Shown: positions 6,354 to 11,300 of the stretch, one piece after another
Position numbering within the stretch: position 1 is the first letter of the stretch
Layout: the number at the start of each line of letters is the position of its first letter
Assembly (NCBI GenBank): GCA_937935995.1
Contig: CALGXF010000057.1
Location: 1-11,300 of the forward strand
Source of the DNA: an uncultured Alphaproteobacteria bacterium
GTDB taxonomy: Bacteria; Pseudomonadota; Alphaproteobacteria; CAAHEQ01; UBA3637
Reading direction: 5' to 3'
Length of the DNA stretch: 11,300 nucleotides
Made by a program: the position numbers and the translations under genes
The notes under the pieces: model-generated
What the model saw: only the letters and a program-made list of their open reading frames with translations
What the model was told of the DNA's origin: nothing
The model's database searches: none

Positions 6354-7367
6354 ATGACAGAGCAATGCCCTTTTTTCGGATTATGCGGCGGATGTGAATT
6401 TCAAGACATGCCGTTTGATGCGTATTTAAAAATGAAAGCCGATTGTGTCAAACAAGCTTTGGCACACAAAGCCATTGACACACCTATCGACCCGATTATT
6501 TCCATTCCGCCCCACACACGGCGACGCGTGACATTTGCTTATGCGCCGGGGCGGTTCGGCTTTAATGAAAAGAAAAGCCACCGATTGATTGACATCACGA
6601 CATGCCGGCTGTTGGTGCCGGAATTGCAAGCGTTTATCAAACCGTTAAAAATGCTTTCACAGAAAATCGGCGGAACGGGTCATGTGGCCGTCTTGATGAC
6701 AGATATTGGTGCAGACATTGCTTTTTTGATGGATGCGCCTCAAGGGAAAAAGAAAAAAGGAACCCGCCCGCCCGTCGATTTATTGGAAGATATTTCCGTT
6801 TTCTGTCAAACCCTTCCGGTTGTCCGATTTGTTTTAAACGGTGATTTGGTTTTTCAAGCCGTTCAAATGGATACGCCGTCAAATGTTTTTTTACAACCGT
6901 CCGTTTTAGGGGAAGAAACATTAATTCAATTGGTAATGGACGGTCTTCAAGGCGCTCACCGTGCGTTGGATTTATTTTGCGGACTCGGGACATTCACGGT
7001 GCCGATGCACAAAGCCGGCCTTCTTGTCAAAGGATATGATATCACGGCCGAGTCGATTGCGGCGCTTCGAAAAAAAGGCATTTCAGCAGATGTTCGCGAT
7101 TTATTCCGTCAACCGCTCACACCGGAAGAACTCGATGCAGTGGATGCGGTTGTGTTAGATCCTGCCCGCGCCGGAGCAGATGCTGTGTGCCGACAGTTGG
7201 CGGTATCCAATGTACCGAAAGTCATTATGGTTTCGTGCAATCCGTCTACATTTGCCCGCGATGCACGAACGCTTTTAAACGGCGGATACCGGCTGAACAA
7301 AGTCACACCGGTTGATCAATTCATTTTTTCAAGACATATCGAATTGGTCGGCGTCTTTGAAAAATAA
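6354..7367 (+). CDS. TrmA/RumA-family RNA uracil-5-methyltransferase, RlmC-like
   Basis: SAM-dependent enzyme that puts a methyl group on C5 of a uridine, probably in 23S rRNA. Residues 5-14 give the Fe-S cluster motif C-x5-C-x2-C (CPFFGLCGGC), with the fourth Cys at 84 (ITTCRLLV). The SAM-binding loop is LDLFCGLGTFTV (205-216) and the conserved DPARAG is at 269-274. The catalytic nucleophile is in VSCNPSTFARD (Cys295), and the general base is probably Glu330 in HIELVG. At 337 residues it lacks the N-terminal TRAM domain of RlmD; it begins at the Fe-S motif as RlmC does, so RlmC-like is the best subfamily guess. An in-frame stop at 6333-6335 nearly fixes the start. rpmJ follows from its own promoter. 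The exact target uridine is not deducible. Confidence 0.92.
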   Translation: MTEQCPFFGLCGGCEFQDMPFDAYLKMKADCVKQALAHKAIDTPIDPIISIPPHTRRRVTFAYAPGRFGFNEKKSHRLIDITTCRLLVPELQAFIKPLKMLSQKIGGTGHVAVLMTDIGADIAFLMDAPQGKKKKGTRPPVDLLEDISVFCQTLPVVRFVLNGDLVFQAVQMDTPSNVFLQPSVLGEETLIQLVMDGLQGAHRALDLFCGLGTFTVPMHKAGLLVKGYDITAESIAALRKKGISADVRDLFRQPLTPEELDAVDAVVLDPARAGADAVCRQLAVSNVPKVIMVSCNPSTFARDARTLLNGGYRLNKVTPVDQFIFSRHIELVGVFEK

Positions 7368-7376
7368 AGATTCTTG

Positions 7377-7405
7377 TTGACAATTGCGGTAAATCCCTAT
7401 ATAGT
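7377..7405 (+). promoter_or_regulatory. rpmJ promoter
   Basis: TTGACA (7377-7382), 17 bp, TATAGT (7400-7405), starting just after the methyltransferase stop. The predicted start near 7412 gives a ~39-nt leader with AAAGGTG before the ATG. Confidence 0.8.
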
Positions 7406-7450
7406 GTGCGTTCAGTTTCATGGGTTCATTGCTAAAGTAAAGGTGTTATT

Positions 7451-7576
7451 ATGAAAATCGTTAATTCGTTGAAAGCGATTATGAAGCGCGACAAAAATAA
7501 CAAAATGGTTCGCCGCAAAGGTCGTATTTTCGTTATCAACAAGAAAAACCCGCGGTACAAAGCCCGTCAAGGTTAA
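7451..7576 (+). CDS. rpmJ: 50S ribosomal protein L36
   Basis: A 41-residue basic protein of the large ribosomal subunit. The sequence (MKIVNSLKAIMKRDKNNKMV at the start, then RRKGRIFVINKKNPRYKARQG) matches the longer alphaproteobacterial form of L36. It lacks the zinc-binding Cys set, as expected for that form (no Cys at all). AAAGGTG lies 7 bp before the ATG, with a strong promoter upstream and a terminator right after, so it is a single-gene transcript, as is common for this form outside the ribosomal-protein operons. Confidence 0.95.
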   Translation: MKIVNSLKAIMKRDKNNKMVRRKGRIFVINKKNPRYKARQG

Positions 7577-7585
7577 TCTGGTTTA

Positions 7586-7611
7586 AAAAGCCGCCGATTG
7601 GCGGTTTTTTT
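7586..7611 (+). terminator. rpmJ terminator
   Basis: CCGCC (7591-7595), loop GATT, GGCGG (7600-7604), followed by seven T (7605-7611). The A-rich 5' flank extends the stem. Confidence 0.9.
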
Positions 7612-7628
7612 AATGGTTCAAAAGCATT

Positions 7629-7658
7629 AAAAAAGCGCTTGTTATCCAAGCGCCTTTT
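7629..7658 (-). terminator. Terminator of the exported helical-protein gene
   Basis: GCGCTTG (7635-7641) and CAAGCGC (7647-7653) form a 7-bp stem. On the minus strand it is followed by six T (plus-strand A at 7629-7634). T at 7655-7659 may let it work weakly on the plus strand too, as back-up for rpmJ. Confidence 0.85.
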
Positions 7659-7661
7659 TGA

Positions 7662-8270
7662 TTACCGGTCTTTTGCAGCCGTTATTCGGGTACTATATTT
7701 TTCCAAAAGTGTTTTCTTTTTCGGTTCGAGTTTTCGAATTTTCGGCATTTTACCGTCTTTGACATCTTGAATCATCTGATCGATTTCTTTTAAGTCTTTA
7801 TCATACCGTTTTTGAATTTCGTCCGCTTGTTTTTGAATGGTCTCGTCAATCGTATCTTCATACAATTCTACATTTTTTCGAGCTTGTTCGATATTCGCCT
7901 GCAAAACGACCACATCTGTGGCGGACAAATCCCCTTTTGCAGTCGCACGATTAGCTTTTTGCATCACACTTTTATAAACGCGTTTCGCTTGCGTTATTTT
8001 TCGGGCTTCTTTTCGCTCCATTTTCAAAATTTCCATTTTGCAGGAGCGCTCCATCCGCCGCCGAAAACTGACTAACTTTTTCAACATCACCGCTTGCTGC
8101 TCTCCCGTCAACATCTCTTCCACCTTGGGCGTTGTTTGTGTGGCGGCAGCCGGCTGTGTTTCCGATTGTTTTTCCGGTGTTTTGTCTTGAGCTGACAATC
8201 CGGCTCCCAATAAAGTTGAAGCCGCCAACGAAAGACTTAATATTTTTTGTTTCAATGCCATCTGTTTCAT
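7662..8270 (-). CDS. Exported Lys-rich helical (coiled-coil) protein of unknown function
   Basis: A 202-residue protein with a Sec-type signal peptide (basic start KQMALKQK, hydrophobic LSLSLAASTLLGAG, cut probably after LSA at about 27). A Gln/Thr/Pro/Ala-rich linker follows (28-48), then a highly charged, mostly helical region (about 55-175, for example KMERKEARKITQAKRVYKSV and IDETIQKQADEIQKRYDKDL). One Cys (77) remains in the mature part. It should be periplasmic or envelope-associated. Its composition recalls OmpH/Skp-like or other helical periplasmic proteins, but I see no family motif and do not assign one. The start at 8270 has AAGGA 4 bp upstream; the in-frame ATG at 8261 is an alternative. 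It is divergent from the beta-barrel gene with a shared control region. Confidence 0.8.
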   Translation of the reverse strand: MKQMALKQKILSLSLAASTLLGAGLSAQDKTPEKQSETQPAAATQTTPKVEEMLTGEQQAVMLKKLVSFRRRMERSCKMEILKMERKEARKITQAKRVYKSVMQKANRATAKGDLSATDVVVLQANIEQARKNVELYEDTIDETIQKQADEIQKRYDKDLKEIDQMIQDVKDGKMPKIRKLEPKKKTLLEKYSTRITAAKDR

Positions 8271-8295
8271 CCCTTCCTTTTACTTTAATTAGTTA

Positions 8296-8324
8296 AGCAT
8301 ACCTCTTTTTCTTGTTTTTGTCAA
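8296..8324 (-). promoter_or_regulatory. Promoter of the exported helical-protein gene
   Basis: On the minus strand: TTGACA (8319-8324), 17 bp, TATGCT (8296-8301). The CtrA-like box (8341-8355) lies 16 bp upstream of its -35. Confidence 0.7.
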
Positions 8325-8339
8325 TTATTTTCATTTTTT

Positions 8340-8357
8340 GTTAAACAATTGTTAAAC
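8340..8357. promoter_or_regulatory. CtrA-like box between divergent envelope genes
   Basis: TTAA (8341-8344), seven bases, TTAA (8352-8355). On the minus strand it reads TTAACAATTGTTTAAC, which fits the CtrA consensus TTAA-N7-TTAAC. CtrA is the alphaproteobacterial cell-cycle response regulator. The box overlaps the predicted -35 of the rightward beta-barrel gene (TTAAAC 8352-8357, 17 bp, TATGTA 8375-8380), the usual place for CtrA control. Confidence 0.5.
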
Positions 8358-8410
8358 CTTTCTTCTTACATTCATATGTATGGTTTTAACACAAGACTAA
8401 AGGAGAGGAA

Positions 8411-9286
8411 ATGAGAAAAACCATTCTATTGGCAACTGTTTTCTGTGCCATGGCATCTTTCGCGCAAGCGCAATATGCTGAACCTGTTTATTCACCGCGG
8501 CCGATGTATGCGCAACCGGTTTACCGCCAACCAATTCCGCACGAAACATATCGTCCGGTCGATGGAACCGGCTCGACACAATACGGATCGGCTCCCAAAT
8601 ACCGTGCGGCGAACCCGATGTATCAATTAGGCGCCGGGCGTTTTATGTCGGACACACGGGCTGATTACATTGTTCAGCCGAAAGACAAAGATGCTGGTAC
8701 GGAAAAAGTCACCGGATGGGATGCGGTTCAACAGTTTTCCTACGGATTGACAGACCGCTTATCCCTGTCTTTGCAAGCGTTTTATTTGGACCTAAAGGGA
8801 AAAGACAGCAAAGACCGGTCAAAAAATTATGGTGTTAGTTTAGACATGCGATACCATTTGGTACGCACTGACTTTTTCGATATGAAAATGGGGATTGAGG
8901 GCAATATTTATAAATGGGAAGAGAAACCGAAAGGCATGAAAAAAGACGATGTTCGGTATTCATATGTCGCACCGTATATCATGTTAGGCGCTAAAGTTGA
9001 AAACGTCACGCCATACATTCAGATGTCGTATGTTTCCAGCTTGTGGTCAGAAGAAGATGCGGGAAATTACTATATTGTTCGTCCGGGAATTTATATTGAT
9101 GTGAACCGTTATTTAGGCTTTGATATTCATTTGCAAAATGCAGAAAATTTATACACGGACTATGTGGCTTCGGCAGACTTTTATGTTTCCCAAAACGTCG
9201 TCATCAGCCTGCAAGGCCGCCTCGAAGCACCAAAAGACGATGTAGACGAATACAGAGTTGGTGCGAATTTAAAATTTGTCTTTTAA
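8411..9286 (+). CDS. Outer-membrane beta-barrel protein
   Basis: A 291-residue protein with a clear signal peptide (MRKTILLATVFCAMASFAQA|Q). A Tyr/Pro-rich segment of loose repeats follows (YAEPVYSPRPMYAQPVYRQP, 22-41), then a C-terminal barrel (about 100-291) of alternating strands such as LSLSLQAFYLDL, YVAPYIMLGAKV and VVISLQGRL. It ends in Phe (LKFVF), the usual recognition signal for the BAM complex. The number of strands (about 10-12) is an estimate. Possible roles are porin-like, structural or adhesive; I cannot name a family. AAGGAG lies 5 bp before the ATG, and a strong terminator follows. A CtrA-like box overlaps its promoter, suggesting cell-cycle control of the envelope. Confidence 0.85.
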   Translation: MRKTILLATVFCAMASFAQAQYAEPVYSPRPMYAQPVYRQPIPHETYRPVDGTGSTQYGSAPKYRAANPMYQLGAGRFMSDTRADYIVQPKDKDAGTEKVTGWDAVQQFSYGLTDRLSLSLQAFYLDLKGKDSKDRSKNYGVSLDMRYHLVRTDFFDMKMGIEGNIYKWEEKPKGMKKDDVRYSYVAPYIMLGAKVENVTPYIQMSYVSSLWSEEDAGNYYIVRPGIYIDVNRYLGFDIHLQNAENLYTDYVASADFYVSQNVVISLQGRLEAPKDDVDEYRVGANLKFVF

Positions 9287-9299
9287 CAGTTCGGGGAGA

Positions 9300-9336
9300 A
9301 AAGAGCCGGTTTGAACACGCCGGCTCTTTATTTTTG
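9300..9336 (+). terminator. Terminator after the beta-barrel gene
   Basis: AAAGAGCCGG (9300-9309) and CCGGCTCTTT (9320-9329) form a 10-bp stem with a 10-nt loop, followed by ATTTTT. Confidence 0.9.
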
Positions 9337-9346
9337 AAAAAAGAAT

Positions 9347-9375
9347 TTGCATTTTATGGTGATTTCGGGTATAAG
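9347..9375 (+). promoter_or_regulatory. tRNA-Lys promoter
   Basis: TTGCAT (9347-9352), 17 bp, TATAAG (9370-9375). The predicted start near 9382 is 8 nt before the mature tRNA. Confidence 0.65.
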
Positions 9376-9389
9376 AGAATCCGCATTGT

Positions 9390-9465
<76 letters not shown>

Positions 9466-9466
9466 T

Positions 9467-9501
9467 AAAAAAACCCCACCCTTTGAAAGGGTGGATTTTT
9501 T
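9467..9501. terminator. Terminator after tRNA-Lys (bidirectional)
   Basis: CCACCCTT (9476-9483), loop TGA, AAGGGTGG (9487-9494), then ATTTTTT on the plus strand. An A-rich 5' flank (9467-9473) gives a T run on the minus strand too, so it can also stop the leftward pilin-like transcript before it crosses the tRNA. Confidence 0.88.
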
Positions 9502-9504
9502 ATG

Positions 9505-9764
9505 GGTGCAGAGGCTCGAACTCGGAAGAGGACGCTAAGCAAAAAGTGTCCGGTGGACAGTTTTTGTCTGCAAGTCCAACGCAACATCTTAATGAGCAAG
9601 GGAAATGACAATGACCGTAGCGAATTTAGATGCCGTTGCGCGAAGGCGTGAAACGCCGTGTCTCTGTGCGCCCTTTGATTGCATTGTTCAAAGGGTGGTT
9701 TTTTTATGGTTAGCTGCGTCAGGCCAAGAACGATGGGTGCATTTGTATTCGCCCGAAAATCATC
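9505..9764. other. Intergenic region with partial tRNA-Lys 3'-end copies and hairpins
   Basis: No convincing gene. It contains four things. GCAGAG-G-CTCGAACTC-G-G (9508-9525) is an inverted copy of the tRNA T arm with 16 of 18 matches. An imperfect hairpin with CAAAAA-G-TGTCC arms lies at 9540-9566. A GGCGT/ACGCC hairpin is near 9644-9656. A direct copy of the tRNA 3' end, GTCTCTGTGCGCCC (9660-9673), is followed by another terminator-like hairpin. Short open frames cross it (for example 9502-9651, 49 codons), but one starts in the terminator T run and another crosses the second terminator, so I do not call them genes. Confidence 0.6.
9671..9705 (+). terminator. Second terminator-like hairpin downstream of tRNA-Lys
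   Basis: CCCTTTGA (9671-9678), 9-nt loop, TCAAAGGG (9688-9695), TGG, then seven T (9699-9705). Parts match the tRNA's own terminator, and it directly follows the partial tRNA 3'-end copy, so it looks like a duplicated tRNA end plus terminator. Confidence 0.7.
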
Positions 9765-11213
9765 TTAATTGCTGACACACAAGGCATATTCTTCTTCAAT
9801 GTTACGAGCCGCAGATTTGTAAACATCACTGCCAAAAACGCTGATAATATAAATATCGTCGCCGCTATTAAGCCAATGCCATCTGTTCATCCGGCCGTCC
9901 AAGGTCGAGCTCATATATCCTTTGCACCAATGTCCGGAAATCTGCAACGTTTCTGCCAATGAATAAGTACACCCGCCATCATACAACAAATCCGCATACG
10001 TTGCCTGACGGCCATTATTCGCCGTACACCAGGCATTCGCTGCATACCAAGACATGACGCTTGCCGAACGAAAGAACGTCTTACCGCCGTAAACGCCGAT
10101 ATTTTCTTTGGCATTTGTGGTGGTGGCTTCACATTTTCCGCCGGTTAAGTCTCCGGTTGTTTCGCTGACTGTATAGGCGCAATAGTAAGCACTGTTCGCA
10201 CCACCGCAAATTTGTTGGCCGCTTTGTGCATAAGTACTTGTTTCTGCCCCTTCGGTTCCATCCCAACACGGACAGCCATCCGTTGACGCACATTCACATC
10301 CGTTCGACTGACCCGGTTGCCACGTGCCGGTATAGTTATTGGCCGTATCGCACGTACATTCGGTCGCTCCGATATCGGAAACAGCCCCCAAACCGCACGG
10401 CGTACATGTATCCGTTCCGTAGAATGAAGCCTTGCATCGACATATTTGACTTTGGCATAAGGCATTTTCGCCGCAATCCGAATCTTGCAAGCACATCACA
10501 CAATCGCCGACATCGTTACAAACACCCCCCGGACAGAGTGTTCCGGCTTCTTGGTAAACCGGAAACGGCGTACAATCCGGATGTTCGACCGTATAGGTAA
10601 TACATGCCGTTGAATCCGGCACGGCACACGGGACTTCTTGCGTACAAGTTGTCCCTTCATATCCGTTCGGACACGTACAGATGCCGTTTGAACATGTCCC
10701 GCCGTTTTGGCACGGATTAGGCGTACAGGCATCTGTCGGAACGTCACCGGATGAAGACCATCCCGTTTCAAAGACAAACGTCACGGGTTGAGACGATTTA
10801 CAATTTGTTTCGCCTTCCGTCCCGGCATAAATATGAACCATCCCGGGTTGGTTCATTTTTAACAAAAGCGTACAAATATCTTCGGAAATATCCAATGCCG
10901 TTATTTCAAACCCATCATCAAATCTGTTGAGTTCGAACGTACGCCCGGATTCCGGCATGAAGTCGGACGGTATTTCGGCCCAAGGCGTATCCGCCGCATG
11001 AATAGCCAGTAAATGGACATCGTACAGAATGGTATTTGCCTGATTTTTATTCAGAGCATATCTTAATCCGGCCAAAGCGGCAATCGACAAAATACCGACA
11101 ATTGCCAAAACAGCCAACATTTCGACCATACTGCGCCCGTATGAAGTTAAGCAGTTTGCTTTTGTGAACAGAGGGTGTGTATTTTTATGAGGGCGACGTA
11201 AAAATAATTTCAT
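9765..11213 (-). CDS. Prepilin-like protein with EGF-like region and lectin-like C-terminus
   Basis: A 482-residue probable surface protein related in layout to the one at 2704-3960. A longer, basic 26-residue leader ends SYG|RSMVE, with Glu at +5 and again Arg at +1. A hydrophobic helix follows (29-50). Residues 51-152 form a pilin-like head with GFEITALDISEDIC (Cys114) and Cys138, matching the paralogue's pattern. A Cys-rich region (163 to about 345) includes the EGF-like unit CTPNPCQNGGTCSNGICTC...GTTC (163-190). The last ~105 residues (from about 376) resemble a C-type-lectin-like fold: SWYAANAWCTANNGRQATYADL, a WHWLN segment and a terminal ALCVSN. Both the family match and any ligand binding are inferred. 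AAGGA lies 7 bp before the ATG. A poly-C run lies 76 bp upstream at the window edge. Confidence 0.85.
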   Translation of the reverse strand: MKLFLRRPHKNTHPLFTKANCLTSYGRSMVEMLAVLAIVGILSIAALAGLRYALNKNQANTILYDVHLLAIHAADTPWAEIPSDFMPESGRTFELNRFDDGFEITALDISEDICTLLLKMNQPGMVHIYAGTEGETNCKSSQPVTFVFETGWSSSGDVPTDACTPNPCQNGGTCSNGICTCPNGYEGTTCTQEVPCAVPDSTACITYTVEHPDCTPFPVYQEAGTLCPGGVCNDVGDCVMCLQDSDCGENALCQSQICRCKASFYGTDTCTPCGLGAVSDIGATECTCDTANNYTGTWQPGQSNGCECASTDGCPCWDGTEGAETSTYAQSGQQICGGANSAYYCAYTVSETTGDLTGGKCEATTTNAKENIGVYGGKTFFRSASVMSWYAANAWCTANNGRQATYADLLYDGGCTYSLAETLQISGHWCKGYMSSTLDGRMNRWHWLNSGDDIYIISVFGSDVYKSAARNIEEEYALCVSN

Positions 11214-11288
11214 GAGTTGTTCCTTTTTTTTCGATGTCTTTCATTTTTTAAACAGATACCGTTACCTGTTGCTTCTTTTCAGAAGATA

Positions 11289-11300
11289 CCCCCCCCCCCC
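11289..11300. repeat. Homopolymer run of at least 12 C at the window edge
   Basis: Twelve C on the plus strand (G on the minus strand), continuing to or past the edge, 76 bp upstream of the second pilin-like gene. Either a slippage-prone tract or an assembly or sequencing artefact at a contig end. Confidence 0.6.

Noticed and set aside
9605..9773. Rightward 56-codon frame starting MTMTVANLDAV
   Set aside because: It crosses the second terminator hairpin and T run and overlaps the end of the opposing pilin-like gene; promoter absent.

Overview
The window most likely comes from an uncultured, moderately AT-rich alphaproteobacterium, possibly a gut-type lineage. The evidence is a 41-residue ribosomal protein L36 of the alphaproteobacterial type, a CtrA-like box (TTAA-N7-TTAA), consistent TTGACA-N17-TATAAT-like promoters with AAGGAG ribosome sites, and two prepilin-like EGF-repeat proteins of a kind I associate with host-associated Alphaproteobacteria. 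The lineage is an inference; no 16S gene or other marker is present.

Layout from left to right. Positions 1-153 hold a strong leftward promoter with A-tracts and the start of an unidentified leftward transcript cut by the window edge. Positions 355-2450 are a leftward three-gene operon: a two-helix inner-membrane coiled-coil protein, then a MazE-type antitoxin and a MazF-type toxin. Positions 2451-2703 are a divergent control region with two copies of a palindrome-bearing repeat and a hairpin at the promoter of a rightward 418-residue pilin-like EGF-repeat protein (2704-3960). A 34-residue single-helix membrane protein follows (4107-4211), with its own promoter and terminator. Converging on it is the leftward pair lysS (class II lysyl-tRNA synthetase) and a small two-helix membrane protein (DUF4282-like).

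A TrmA/RumA-family RNA methyltransferase (6354-7367) and rpmJ (L36) run rightward. They converge on a leftward gene for an exported Lys-rich helical protein (7662-8270), which is divergent from a rightward outer-membrane beta-barrel gene (8411-9286); a CtrA-like box lies between those two promoters. Next comes tRNA-Lys(CUU) with its terminator, then a 260-bp stretch containing partial tRNA 3'-end copies in both orientations and a second terminator-like hairpin. The right end is a second, leftward pilin-like EGF-repeat protein (9765-11213) with a lectin-like C-terminus, and a run of at least 12 C at the window edge.

The genes fall into two themes. One is ordinary translation and housekeeping (lysS, tRNA-Lys, L36, an RNA methyltransferase). 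The other is the cell envelope: two pilin-anchored Cys-rich surface proteins, a beta-barrel, an exported helical protein and three small or coiled-coil membrane proteins. The parts least explained by known systems are the prepilin-EGF proteins, the membrane coiled-coil protein joined to MazEF, the stand-alone 34-residue membrane protein, and the tRNA-fragment region.
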